DNA of 64,000 nt from JANNPJ01 sp035474375 (GCA_035474375.1 DATINJ010000215.1:14553-78552); one strand, 5' to 3'; shown: positions 15,115 to 23,350, numbered from the stretch's first letter. Notes: a model not told the origin generated them from the letters alone. Translations and numbers: made by a program.

Positions 15115-16158
15115 CTAGGCGCCGACGCTCCAGTCGCCCATCACCTGCTGCGTTGAGGTGTCCTGGACAGTGCCGAGCACCGGGTGCAGGTCGAGGGCGG
15201 GCGAGTAGCGACTCGCCGGGGTCTGCCGACCGAGCGCTTCGGCCATCGCCCGGACGTAGTGCGGTGCGCCACCACAGCAGATACCCACATATCCGACACC
15301 GATGGCGGCGGCCTGCCGGGCGAAGTCGGCCATCTCGAACCGGGTGTGCGCGAACGGCTCCAGCGCAATCGGGAAGGCCCGGCTACCGTCGGGGTACTTC
15401 AGCGACTCGAAGGCCGGAGTACTGGCATCCGTGCGATAGGGCACCGGCTGAGCGGCGATCGGGATGTCGACTGCGGCTCGGATCCGTTCCAGCAGCGGCA
15501 GCATCGTGGCCGGCCCACGCGAGCAGTTCAGCCCGACGACCGCGGCACCGTGATCGGCGAGCATCTTGCAGGCCTCGATGTAGTCGTACCCGTCATAGGT
15601 GACGGCGTCCTTCACGCTGGCGAAGGTGACCATGGCCGGCAGGCCGAGCTCCTGGCATACCTCCAGGCCGATCAGTGCCTCGCCGACGAAGTCGTTGGTC
15701 TCGGCGATGACGAAGTCGATGCCTTCCTCCACCGCCCAGCCGAGTTGCTCGAGGTACTGCTCCCTGACCACCGCACCGGATTGCTCCGGCGAGTGAGGAT
15801 CGTAGGACCAGGTGTTGCAGATGTTGCCCGCGACCAGAGCGCCACCCTCGGCGGCGATCTCGTTGGCGATCTGGACCGCCTGCCGGTTCAGCTGCTCCAG
15901 GTCGCCGTCCCGACCGACGTCCTTGAGCTTCTCCCGATGCGCGTAGTAGGTCAGTGCCACCATCACGTCCGACCCTGCCCGGAGGAATTCGCGGTGCAGC
16001 TGTCGCAGCGCATCGGGATCGTCGAGGATGACTTCGGGAACGTAAGGGCCGGCCTTGATGTATCCGCGGCGTTCCAGCTCGAAGACGTACCCCTCGGCCC
16101 CGACCATCACCCCATCGGCCAAGCGCTCGGCAAAGGTCCGCGAAGATGGCCGACTCAT
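15115..16158 (-). CDS. Homocysteine S-methyltransferase family protein (BHMT-like)
   Basis: The 347-residue product matches the zinc-dependent homocysteine methyltransferase fold. The three zinc-binding cysteines are visible: Cys212 in Gly-Leu-Asn-Cys-Ser-Arg-Gly and Cys294-Cys295 in Gly-Ile-Cys-Cys-Gly-Gly. The start ATG overlaps the stop of the upstream oxidase gene by four bases (ATGA) and has GGGGA seven bases before it, so the two are coupled. Family members move a methyl group from betaines or S-methyl compounds to homocysteine or a corrinoid. Together with the oxidase this suggests stepwise demethylation of an N-methylated compound such as a betaine. The methyl donor is not identifiable from sequence. 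Confidence 0.85.
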   Translation of the reverse strand: MSRPSSRTFAERLADGVMVGAEGYVFELERRGYIKAGPYVPEVILDDPDALRQLHREFLRAGSDVMVALTYYAHREKLKDVGRDGDLEQLNRQAVQIANEIAAEGGALVAGNICNTWSYDPHSPEQSGAVVREQYLEQLGWAVEEGIDFVIAETNDFVGEALIGLEVCQELGLPAMVTFASVKDAVTYDGYDYIEACKMLADHGAAVVGLNCSRGPATMLPLLERIRAAVDIPIAAQPVPYRTDASTPAFESLKYPDGSRAFPIALEPFAHTRFEMADFARQAAAIGVGYVGICCGGAPHYVRAMAEALGRQTPASRYSPALDLHPVLGTVQDTSTQQVMGDWSVGA

Positions 16159-17387
16159 GATGATTCCCCTTCCAGGGCAGCGGATTCCGGGTAGGTTACG
16201 GTGGTGAGAGCGATGTCGAACCGGGCTGGGTCGAAGCGACTGATGTCGTACACGGTGCCCTCGCGGCAAGCCAGTTCGAACAGCACCCGGCCTACCCAGG
16301 GCGAGAACTTGTACCCGGTGCCACGCCAACCGACGCCGACGAAGACATTGCTGAAACCGGGCACCGGGCCAAGCACGAAGTCGTCGTCGTCAACCAGGTC
16401 GTAATCGCACTGGTCGACGTCGGTGACGTCGGTGATCTGCGAGCCCGCCAGAGCGGGCAGGCACTCTTCGATGAAGCTCGCGATGCTGTCGACCCCGCGG
16501 ACGCCGCCCTCGGTGAGTGGCATGTCCGGCGGGTTGTAGTAGCCGATCTTCACCGCGTCGATCAGCCCTTCGACGATCGGGTGCAGATAGATACCGGTGT
16601 CCAGGTACGCGATCACCGGCATCACGTCGGAGGTGAAGAGGTGGCGAACCTCGGCCGGCGGGACGAAGTACTTGGCATCGCTCGGCCGGTCCTTGGTGAT
16701 CGGCACCTGCAGGGTGCAGCCCGGCAGCATGCCGAGCACGTCGTTGGTCCCGTGGCCAGCGGTGATCACCAATGACCGGGTGAGGAACTCGCCGAGGTCG
16801 GTGGTGACTCGAACCACGTCGTCCAGGGCGCTGAGACCGGTGACGGTCACCTGCTCGTATACCGGAGCCTTAGCTTCGGCCAGGGCACTGACCAGGGCCT
16901 GGGTGACGGCCGGCAGGTTGACCAGGCCGCCGACCGGGTCGAGTTCGGCGACATCGGCGCGCAGGTACGGGTAGCTCTCCTCGACGCCGGCGGTGTCGAA
17001 CGACCGCACCGGCATGCCGAGTCGGCGCAGAACATCCGTGCTCAGACGCGCGTACGTGGCGTCGAGATCGGGGGTCACCGAACTCTTGGCGATGTTCAGG
17101 CAGCCGCAGCGCACGAGCACGTCCACGCCGGTCTGCGCCTCGAAGTCGGTCCACAGCCCGATCGCCTCGTCGGCCAGCCGGGTGTAGATCGCCTCGAGGT
17201 AGTCGCGCCGGTAGGACCGGGTGCGGCCGTAGGACGCGGTCGCCGGGTCACCGACCCGGCCCCGCTCCAGGACGGCGACCCGGGCGCCTTGGTGAGCACT
17301 CTGGTAAGCGGTGAACAGCCCCATCACGCCGCCACCGATCACGAGCAGGTCCAGGACGTCCTCGGACGGATCCGGCGGGCTGGTCAT
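16155..17387 (-). CDS. FAD-dependent N-methyl amino acid oxidase (monomeric sarcosine oxidase/MTOX family)
   Basis: The 410-residue protein begins with the FAD-binding Val-Ile-Gly-Gly-Gly-Val-Met-Gly motif (residues 16-23) and has the DAO/MSOX fold pattern throughout. Cys327 lies in Gln-Cys-Asp-Tyr-Asp...Asp-Asp-Phe-Val-Leu-Gly, aligning with the cysteine that links covalently to FAD in sarcosine oxidases. The start ATG at 17385-17387 has GGAGGG eight bases upstream. It is first in the leftward pair with the homocysteine methyltransferase. The expected reaction is oxidation of an N-methyl amino acid to the demethylated amine, formaldehyde and H2O2. Substrate could be sarcosine, N-methylproline or N-methyltryptophan; this is open. 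Confidence 0.87.
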   Translation of the reverse strand: MTSPPDPSEDVLDLLVIGGGVMGLFTAYQSAHQGARVAVLERGRVGDPATASYGRTRSYRRDYLEAIYTRLADEAIGLWTDFEAQTGVDVLVRCGCLNIAKSSVTPDLDATYARLSTDVLRRLGMPVRSFDTAGVEESYPYLRADVAELDPVGGLVNLPAVTQALVSALAEAKAPVYEQVTVTGLSALDDVVRVTTDLGEFLTRSLVITAGHGTNDVLGMLPGCTLQVPITKDRPSDAKYFVPPAEVRHLFTSDVMPVIAYLDTGIYLHPIVEGLIDAVKIGYYNPPDMPLTEGGVRGVDSIASFIEECLPALAGSQITDVTDVDQCDYDLVDDDDFVLGPVPGFSNVFVGVGWRGTGYKFSPWVGRVLFELACREGTVYDISRFDPARFDIALTTVTYPESAALEGESS

Positions 17388-17471
17388 GAGGCTTTCCCTC
17401 CACTGTGTGGCTGCCCATTGCTGGCTAGTGGCAGCGTAGACGCGCCGCGTTACGACCAGAGTCATTGGCCG

Positions 17472-17501
17472 GAAGGTCCGAATTCTCCTGTCGGGACCTT
17501 C
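17472..17501. promoter_or_regulatory. Inverted repeat GAAGGTCC/GGACCTTC, probable operator
   Basis: GAAGGTCC at 17472-17479 and GGACCTTC at 17494-17501 are perfect 8-bp arms, 14 bases apart. They lie in the divergent region between the oxidase gene (leftward) and the PrmC-related gene (rightward). The spacing of about two helical turns between arm centres fits a dimeric repressor or activator site. Confidence 0.5.
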
Positions 17502-17512
17502 TAGATCGACGC

Positions 17513-17526
17513 CGATACCGGTATCG
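17513..17526. promoter_or_regulatory. 14-bp perfect palindrome CGATACCGGTATCG
   Basis: CGATACCGGTATCG is its own reverse complement over 14 bases. It lies 11 bases after the GAAGGTCC/GGACCTTC repeat, in the same divergent region. A perfect palindrome of this length in a regulatory region suggests a site for a symmetric dimeric regulator. No regulator gene is adjacent. Confidence 0.5.
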
Positions 17527-17555
17527 TTGCCCGTCCCAACAGCGAGCGAACCACG

Positions 17556-17668
17556 GAGGTGAGACCGATTACCGCTAACCAGGTCGGGTGCTCTCACCTC
17601 ACTCACGAGCGGATCACCTGACATAGGTGGCCGAGAGAGCGCCCACGGGCATCCCGAAAGGCGCTCTC
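17556..17668 (+). promoter_or_regulatory. Structured leader RNA before the PrmC-related methyltransferase
   Basis: Two strong helices can form in the transcript. GAGGTGAGA (17556-17564) pairs perfectly with TCTCACCTC (17592-17600), with an inner CCGA/TCGG helix. GAGAGCGCC (17635-17643) pairs with GGCGCTCTC (17660-17668), enclosing CGGG/CCCG. The second helix ends on the base before the ATG at 17669 and holds the only ribosome-site-like sequence (AAAGG), so it would block initiation when formed. This is the layout of a riboswitch or translational attenuator. I could not match it to TPP, SAM, FMN, cobalamin, glycine or ydaO consensus cores. Confidence 0.5.
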
Positions 17669-18529
17669 ATGTCATCTTTTTTGTCACCCGCTGTCCCGTC
17701 TCTCCCAACTGACTCGACCTTCCCCGTCGGCCTGTCGTCCACAGCGGCGGACGCCGTGTCCTTGGTCGTCTCGACCCTCCGGGCTGCGGGGTGCGTCTTC
17801 GCCGAGGAAGAAGCCCAGCTGCTGATCTCTGAGGCCAGGACCCGGAACGACCTGATCGCGATGGTGCGGCAGCGAGCCGACGGTCACCCGCTCGAACATG
17901 TCCTCGGCTGGGCCCAGTTCTGCGGCCTGCGGATCGCCGTGGATCCGGGGGTCTTCGTCCCCCGCCTGCGTACCGAGCTACTCGCCCGGCAGGCCACTGC
18001 GCTGGCCGCCCGGATCACCGATCGGCCGCCGATCGTGGTGGACCTGTGCTGCGGATCGGGAGCGGTAGCCGCCGCCCTGGCGGCTGCCCTCGATTCGATC
18101 GAGCTGTACGCCGCCGATATTGAGCCCGCCGCCGTGCGCTGCGCGCGCCGCAATCTCGCCAGCGCTCGGGTGTACCAGGGCGACCTCTACGAACCGATCC
18201 CCCGGGCTCTGGTCGGGCGCATCGACGTCCTGATCGCCAACGCCCCGTACGTCCCCACCGAGGCGATCGGGCTGTTGCCGGCCGAAGCCCGCCTGCACGA
18301 ACCCTGGGTGGCACTGGATGGTGGCACCGATGGGCTCGATGTGCTGCGCCGAGTGATTGCCGAAGCCTGCCAGTGGCTGGCGCCGGGCGGCAGCCTGCTG
18401 GTCGAGTCCAGCGATCGTCAGGCCCCGATGATCGTCGAAACCTGCAACCGCAGTGGGCTTATTGCCAGGGTCGCGAAGTGCACCGAGCTGGCTGCCACGG
18501 TGGTGATCGGATCAAAACCGGCCGACTGA
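17669..18529 (+). CDS. PrmC/HemK-related methyltransferase (NxPY variant)
   Basis: The 286-residue product has the PrmC layout: an N-terminal helical domain, then a Rossmann-type SAM domain with Val-Asp-Leu-Cys-Cys-Gly-Ser-Gly (residues 124-131). The catalytic motif is Asn191-Ala-Pro-Tyr rather than Asn-Pro-Pro-Tyr. This fits the actinobacterial PrmC-related family of unknown substrate rather than PrmC itself. I chose ATG 17669, directly after the leader hairpin; the frame stays open 14 codons upstream. There is no prfA or other release-factor gene nearby. Methylation of a glutamine side chain in some protein is the family inference; the target is unknown. Confidence 0.8.
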   Translation: MSSFLSPAVPSLPTDSTFPVGLSSTAADAVSLVVSTLRAAGCVFAEEEAQLLISEARTRNDLIAMVRQRADGHPLEHVLGWAQFCGLRIAVDPGVFVPRLRTELLARQATALAARITDRPPIVVDLCCGSGAVAAALAAALDSIELYAADIEPAAVRCARRNLASARVYQGDLYEPIPRALVGRIDVLIANAPYVPTEAIGLLPAEARLHEPWVALDGGTDGLDVLRRVIAEACQWLAPGGSLLVESSDRQAPMIVETCNRSGLIARVAKCTELAATVVIGSKPAD

Positions 18530-18640
18530 GCCGGTTGGCGATGCCATTGCTCCCGGTTTTGCGAGACCATATACGCAGCGGTGATCACCGCACGGGGGGA
18601 TCGCCGAGTGTTCTCGCATGACCGGTAGGGGGAGATTGTG

Positions 18641-19087
18641 ATGCAACCGTTTTCGGGCGTCGCGACGCTGCGTGGTCCGGCACTGCGGCACTTCGTCCGG
18701 CACTACCTCGAGATGGTGATCGCGATGGTGGTCGGGATGATGATGCTGGCACCGCTGTGGACACTGCTGTCTCGCTGGCTGGAGTGGCCGGAACTGCGCG
18801 ACCGGACCGAGCTGCTCACCCTCACGATGGCCACCGACATGACCCTGGGAATGGCGGCCTGGATGCGCTACCGGCGCCATTCCTGGCGGCCGATCGCCGA
18901 GATGAGTGCCGCGATGTTCGTCCCGTTCATCATTCTGTTCGTCCCGCTGTGGGCCGGCCTCATCTCGGAGGATGCCCTGATGCTTGCCGGACATGCCTTG
19001 ATGCTGGTGGCCATGCTCGTGGTGATGCTCGCTCGACCGCAGGAGTATGCGGGCCACCACCACACCACTGTCTCGTCGTCCGGCTGA
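18641..19087 (+). CDS. Small Met-rich four-helix integral membrane protein
   Basis: The 148-residue protein has about four hydrophobic segments: 20-45, 60-80, 90-110 and 115-135. It is strikingly rich in methionine (Met-Val-Val-Gly-Met-Met-Met-Leu and similar). Its C-terminus ends in three consecutive histidines. I chose ATG 18641, with GGGGGAG six bases upstream; a GTG is adjacent. I do not recognise a characterised family. The Met and His content could hint at metal binding, but that is speculation. Neighbours on both sides are unrelated, so context gives no clue. Confidence 0.7.
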   Translation: MQPFSGVATLRGPALRHFVRHYLEMVIAMVVGMMMLAPLWTLLSRWLEWPELRDRTELLTLTMATDMTLGMAAWMRYRRHSWRPIAEMSAAMFVPFIILFVPLWAGLISEDALMLAGHALMLVAMLVVMLARPQEYAGHHHTTVSSSG

Positions 19088-19195
19088 ACACCCGCCCAGC
19101 TCTAGCGTGGATCTCGAGGAGCCACTTCGGTTGCCGGTCCGGTGCCCTCAGGCCGCTCCCAGCAACGGTTCAGGAAGGCGAGGTACGGTGCAGAG

Positions 19196-19573
19196 ATGGA
19201 GGAGAACCGAGCCCGCCGGGTCGTTGACAAGCTGCGCGAGCGGGGCATTGAGGCCCGGATGGAGAAGGCCGGCGTCTATCAGTTCGGGATCTGGATCAGG
19301 ATCTCCGGCGGCCGGGAAGCGGTGTGGGACACCGACGGTACGGCCGGGCTGGAGGCGCAGGTGATGCGCAATGGGGTGCTGGTCGGCTTCGTCCCGTCGA
19401 TCCCCGGATCCGAGGACTTCGACGAAGCCCAGGTGGTCGACGCGATGGCCCGGACGGACTACGACCAGCCGGTGGCCACCCAACGGCGAACCGCACCGGC
19501 ACCGGCCCGGCCGCTACCGGTCGAGGGCGGCGTCTTCCGTCGATTCCTCGGCGGCTTCCGCTTCCGCGACTGA
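19196..19573 (+). CDS. Small hypothetical protein
   Basis: The 125-residue product begins with a charged helix (Glu-Glu-Asn-Arg-Ala-Arg-Arg-Val-Val-Asp-Lys-Leu-Arg-Glu-Arg-Gly). A short beta-rich part follows containing Gly-Val-Tyr-Gln-Phe-Gly-Ile-Trp-Ile-Arg, then an Ala/Pro linker and a basic Phe/Arg-rich tail. No family is recognised. There are no membrane segments. The start ATG has only a weak ribosome site. The last four codons and stop are the first copy of a 17-bp tandem repeat that continues after the gene. Confidence 0.65.
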   Translation: MEENRARRVVDKLRERGIEARMEKAGVYQFGIWIRISGGREAVWDTDGTAGLEAQVMRNGVLVGFVPSIPGSEDFDEAQVVDAMARTDYDQPVATQRRTAPAPARPLPVEGGVFRRFLGGFRFRD

Positions 19574-19622
19574 ACGGTTTCCGCGACTGGCGAGCTTCCG
19601 CGACTGACGGTTACGGCGACTA
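19562..19622. repeat. 17-bp tandem repeat spanning a stop codon
   Basis: TTCCGCGACTGA at 19562-19573 holds the last codons and the TGA of the preceding gene. TTCCGCGACTG returns at 19579 and 19596, a strict 17-bp period. A degenerate fourth copy lies at 19611-19622. The copies separate the gene from the convergent HNH-like gene at 19627. Confidence 0.75.
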
Positions 19623-19626
19623 GCGG

Positions 19627-20133
19627 CTACCGCGAAGGACGGCGGCCGGCGTTCAGTGCGACCAGGAACTGCCCGCCGCCGGAATCAACGCTCGCGGTGA
19701 CCGGCAGTGCCGGCGCGAGCCGTGAGAAACGGTCCACCAGCCAGTCCGCCGTCTGCTGTGCGTCACCGCGATCGGGGCACCGGGCCACGACCTCGCGACC
19801 ACCTTTCCGGTCCAACCGTTCGGCGACACCGACGAGCGGCGCCGGTTCCACGATAAAAAGGTGCGTCGGCCAAGGAATTACCGCCGTCACGGCACCCTTC
19901 TTGGTGTTGCAGCCACGATGTGCGAGGCGCTCCCCGCCGGCAAAATCAGGCTTGCCGCCTTTGGCCGGTTTCGCCATTCGACTGTCCACGCTCGGGCCGC
20001 GGGTGTCGTTGACCGACGTCCTGGGGTCGACCGGCTCGTCGCAGACCCAGCAGCGCCAGCCGTCCCGCTCGCCGATCTCTTCGAGCTGACTCATGCCGGA
20101 CTGCCGATCCTCGGGTGATTGCGCATCCGTCAC
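19627..20133 (-). CDS. HNH-type zinc motif protein
   Basis: The product of up to 168 residues has Cys-Trp-Val-Cys near residues 29-32, then a polar stretch, and Leu-Ala-His-Arg-Gly-Cys-Asn-Thr-Lys-Lys-Gly near 70-80. This spacing matches the zinc-ribbon and C-terminal half of HNH nucleases, although the central His-Asn pair is not clear, so it may be a degenerate member. The C-terminal half is an alpha/beta stretch without known motifs. GTG at 20133 gives the longest form; ATG at 20094 is equally possible. No mobile-element genes lie nearby. Confidence 0.65.
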   Translation of the reverse strand: MTDAQSPEDRQSGMSQLEEIGERDGWRCWVCDEPVDPRTSVNDTRGPSVDSRMAKPAKGGKPDFAGGERLAHRGCNTKKGAVTAVIPWPTHLFIVEPAPLVGVAERLDRKGGREVVARCPDRGDAQQTADWLVDRFSRLAPALPVTASVDSGGGQFLVALNAGRRPSR

Positions 20134-20169
20134 CGTAGCGCGAGACCGGACAGGCCCACGGGACAGGCC

Positions 20170-21273
20170 CTAAGCGACGCCGCTCGATCGTCCGCGCTTC
20201 TGCCGGTACATCGCGGCGTCCGCGCGGGCCAGCAGCTCGGAGAGCGGAACCGGTGCGGTCGCCAGGGCGAGACCGAGGCTGGCACCTACCTCGTAATTCC
20301 CGTACCTGCCCTCGATCGGGACGGCAATCGCCGGGCCGATCCGGGCGGTCAGAGCATGCGCCAACCCGGCGGCATTCGGGCCGGAGATCACCACCACGAA
20401 CTCATCGCCGCCGACTCGGGCGATGATGTCGGCAGCCCGGACGATGTCTTTCAGCCGGTCCGCCACCGCCTTCAACACCTCGTCGCCGGCCTCATGCCCC
20501 CAGGTGTCGTTGATCTTCTTGAAACCGTCCAGATCGATCAACAGCACGGCTCGCTGGGCACCGCTCTCGGTGGCCGGCTGCTCGGCGCCGAGCAGTACCG
20601 CCCGGTTGGCCAGCCCGGTCAGGGCGTCGTGGGTGGCGGCGTACCTGGCTTGCGCCTCCTGTTCCTGCAGAGCGCTGTGCAGCCGAGCATGCTGGATGGC
20701 AATTGCGGCGTGGTCGGCGAAGAGTTCCAAGATCTCCAGTTGCCAGGAGTCGGGACGCCGCCCGTGGTAGGGCAGGTCGACACTGATCACTCCGACCCAT
20801 TCACCGGAGAGCGCGGTCAGCGGGGCGTACAGGGCGTCGAGCGGGTGCCAGGAGTGCTCGTCGTCCGGAATCGGCACGTCCGGGACCCAGGTGAAGAGAT
20901 CGCTGGTGTCCGGATGCCGCCGTCCGTCGACGAACCGCAGACCGCCCCACTGCTCGGAACGCTCCAGCTCGTAGGCCCACTTGGCGGCCGGCTCGACGCT
21001 GCCGAGCAGGACCTCGCGGGCATCCTCGTCACCGGCCACCGAGACCACGGTGAACGCTCCGTCCGGCCGGATCAGGTTGACCGCCGCAACCCCGAACCCA
21101 GCGCCGTCCACCACTCCCTGCGCGACGGCGTCCAGGGTCGCGGTGAGGTCCAGGCTGGAATGCACCTGCTTGGTGACGACGTGCAGGGCCCGGAAGGCGG
21201 CCAGCTGAATCTCCTGGGAGAACGTCGGCCCGGCTGCCATCGCTTGGGAGCCCCATCGATCCAGCTCGGACAC
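20170..21273 (-). CDS. GAF-GGDEF diguanylate cyclase
   Basis: I placed the start at GTG 21271-21273, which has GAGAGGGGA four bases upstream; the frame is open further upstream. The 367-residue protein has a GAF-like sensor domain (about 20-190) and a GGDEF domain (about 205-360). The active-site signature Gly-Gly-Asp-Glu-Phe is intact. Five residues before it is Arg-Ala-Ala-Asp, a complete product-inhibition I-site. Asp-Leu-Asp-Gly-Phe-Lys-x-Ile-Asn-Asp is also conserved. It should make cyclic di-GMP and be feedback inhibited. No transmembrane segment is present, so it is cytosolic. No partner phosphodiesterase is nearby. Confidence 0.88.
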   Translation of the reverse strand: MSELDRWGSQAMAAGPTFSQEIQLAAFRALHVVTKQVHSSLDLTATLDAVAQGVVDGAGFGVAAVNLIRPDGAFTVVSVAGDEDAREVLLGSVEPAAKWAYELERSEQWGGLRFVDGRRHPDTSDLFTWVPDVPIPDDEHSWHPLDALYAPLTALSGEWVGVISVDLPYHGRRPDSWQLEILELFADHAAIAIQHARLHSALQEQEAQARYAATHDALTGLANRAVLLGAEQPATESGAQRAVLLIDLDGFKKINDTWGHEAGDEVLKAVADRLKDIVRAADIIARVGGDEFVVVISGPNAAGLAHALTARIGPAIAVPIEGRYGNYEVGASLGLALATAPVPLSELLARADAAMYRQKRGRSSGVA

Positions 21274-21553
21274 GATTCCCCTCTCCGCAGCCGCGCTCCG
21301 AATCAGGTGACCACGCGGGGCCTGCCTACTCAAAGCATCCGATATGTCGCTGATAGCCAACATATCGGGCGCGGTCAACGGAGGACAGATCACCCCCTCC
21401 GAAGCGTCATCGGCGCGCCCCGGTAGCCCTGGCATTACCAGAAGAGTGGTCCAGGCGGGTTGCACGCAGAGCCGACCACAGCTGTCATGTTTTTGAAACC
21501 AGGTGCATCTACCGTGTGAACGAGCGGTGACGATCGACCCTTCGGCCGCGTCT

Positions 21554-22585
21554 ATGAACGCAAGGGACTTGTCCTCAGTGACCGGAACATACGTGGGTTA
21601 CCTCCCCCGCAACGACTGGCTGCACGGATATCTCAAACGGATCGTCGCGGAACGGATGGGCGTCCGACAATCCGATCCCGCCTTCCGGGTCTTCCGGCTG
21701 AACGGGAGCAACGAGGTCTACGCCTATGAGGAAAAGTTCAGTGGCGCCCGGGTGATCTGCAAGTTCTATGGGCCGAAGTTCGGTTGGGACGTCGACCGCG
21801 CGGAATGGACTGCGTACCAGGAGTACCAGGCGCTGAAGACGCTGCGTGGGTACGGCCTCGTCGGATCACCGCATCACGTGATCCGACCGCTCGGACTCAA
21901 TCGCGACATCAACTGCGTCCTGACCCTCGAGTACTACGGTGGGGAGCAGTTGAGTCATGCCATTGCTCGCTCCGCCGAACACGGAGATGACGCGCACCTG
22001 TTCTGGCGGTTGAAATCGCTCGCCTACTTCCTCGCGACCTTGCACCACCGAACGGCGAACGGCGCGGACATCGATTTCGGTTCGGATTGCCGGTACCTGG
22101 ACACGCTGGTCGACCGGTTGATGGACCAGCGCCTCGGGCAGTGGGATGTCGAGGAATTCGCGTGGCTGCGCGACCGCTGGCGCGACCGCCCGCAGATGTG
22201 GCAGGACCAGCAGGTCTGGTTGCACGGGGACGCCACCCCGGCGAACTTCCTGTTCGGGCAGGGAATGGACGTCGCCGCGATCGACCTGGAGCGGATGAAG
22301 CGTGGAGACCGGATGTTCGACGTGGGCCGGATCGCCGGCGAACTCCAACACGCGTTCATGCTGGCGACCGGCGATAAGCAACGCGCCGAGCCATTCATCG
22401 GTCACTTCTTCCGGGAGTACAGTTCGCATTTCCCCAACCGGGACAGCACCTTCGCTTCGGTCACCGGAAGAGCGCCGTACTACATGGGCCTGAATTTGCT
22501 CCGCATCGCCCGCAACGATTACATCTCCGACGATTACGGCGGAAAGCTGATCGATCAGGCCAAGACATTGCTGCGGGCCTTCTGA
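21554..22585 (+). CDS. APH-family phosphotransferase (aminoglycoside/choline kinase-like)
   Basis: The product has the APH kinase fold: an N-lobe with Val-Ile-Cys-Lys-Phe-Tyr-Gly, the catalytic block Val-Trp-Leu-His-Gly-Asp-Ala-Thr-Pro-Ala-Asn-Phe-Leu, and the metal-binding Ala-Ile-Asp-Leu-Glu. It is 343 residues from the ATG at 21554; GTGs at 21503 and 21527 are alternatives and none has a good ribosome site. The stop is followed immediately by the ATG of the HAD hydrolase (TGAATG), so the two must be co-translated. The family phosphorylates small hydroxyl compounds such as sugars, choline or antibiotics. The substrate is not evident. Confidence 0.8.
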   Translation: MNARDLSSVTGTYVGYLPRNDWLHGYLKRIVAERMGVRQSDPAFRVFRLNGSNEVYAYEEKFSGARVICKFYGPKFGWDVDRAEWTAYQEYQALKTLRGYGLVGSPHHVIRPLGLNRDINCVLTLEYYGGEQLSHAIARSAEHGDDAHLFWRLKSLAYFLATLHHRTANGADIDFGSDCRYLDTLVDRLMDQRLGQWDVEEFAWLRDRWRDRPQMWQDQQVWLHGDATPANFLFGQGMDVAAIDLERMKRGDRMFDVGRIAGELQHAFMLATGDKQRAEPFIGHFFREYSSHFPNRDSTFASVTGRAPYYMGLNLLRIARNDYISDDYGGKLIDQAKTLLRAF

Positions 22586-23350
22586 ATGGATATCCGGGCG
22601 ATCGCCTTCGACGTGAACGGCACTCTGGTCAGAATCCTGACCGAGGACGACGCGGCCCAGATCTTCCGGGCGGCCGGGCACTTCCTGACGTACCAGGGGA
22701 TCGATCTGCGCCGGCATCAGGTCCGGGATCTGTACTTCCAGCTCATGAAGGAGCAGCAGAAGTCCAGCCCGGAAGAGCATCCCGAATACGATGCCGTGGC
22801 GATCTGGCGAACCATCATCGAACGCCACCAAACCGAATTCACCCGTGCCCTGCCGGCCGAGAAGCTTTCCCAGATGCCACTCTTCCTGGCCGAGATGTCC
22901 CGCGGAATTTCCCGGCACCGGCTGCGCCTCTACCCGCACGTCCGCACGGTGCTCCAGGTCTTGCACGAGCGCTTTCCCCTCGCCCTGGTCACCGACGCCC
23001 AGTCGGCCTACGCACGAGGGGAACTGCACAAGGTCGGCCTGCTCGACTATTTCGACCCGATCGTCGTCTCCGGAGATCACGGCTACCGCAAGCCGGACAA
23101 GCGGTTGTTCCAACTGGCCCTCGACGAGCTGGGGATGCCGGCCGAAAACACCCTCTACATCGGCAACGACATGCACCGGGACATCTACGGAGCGCAATCG
23201 GCCGGGATGCCCACCGTGATGTTCGATTCCGATCAGGGGACCAAGCATCACGGCGATTGCGTGCCCGATCACACCATCACCGACTGGCGAGAACTGTTGG
23301 AGATTCTGGATCTTCCCGGCGCAATCCACCCACAACGTAACTCTTCGTGA
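22586..23350 (+). CDS. HAD-family hydrolase
   Basis: The 254-residue protein shows HAD motif I as Phe-Asp9-Val-Asn11-Gly-Thr-Leu, motif II as Leu-Val-Thr-Asp, a Lys in Gly-Tyr-Arg-Lys-Pro-Asp, and motif IV as Ile-Gly-Asn-Asp-Met-His-Arg-Asp. The second Asp of motif I, usually the general acid in phosphatases, is Asn here, which may alter activity. The gene starts on the base after the stop of the APH-like kinase. The pair could add and remove phosphate on the same metabolite or act in sequence. The target is unknown. Confidence 0.82.
   Translation: MDIRAIAFDVNGTLVRILTEDDAAQIFRAAGHFLTYQGIDLRRHQVRDLYFQLMKEQQKSSPEEHPEYDAVAIWRTIIERHQTEFTRALPAEKLSQMPLFLAEMSRGISRHRLRLYPHVRTVLQVLHERFPLALVTDAQSAYARGELHKVGLLDYFDPIVVSGDHGYRKPDKRLFQLALDELGMPAENTLYIGNDMHRDIYGAQSAGMPTVMFDSDQGTKHHGDCVPDHTITDWRELLEILDLPGAIHPQRNSS

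Noticed and set aside
17635..17682. Hairpin plus T-run read as an intrinsic terminator
   Set aside because: The six-T run starts eight bases after the stem and inside the first codons of the methyltransferase gene. RBS hiding is a better fit.
20119..21426. Plus-strand open frame opposite the GGDEF gene
   Set aside because: The GGDEF and I-site motifs on the minus strand are intact; the plus frame is a codon shadow.
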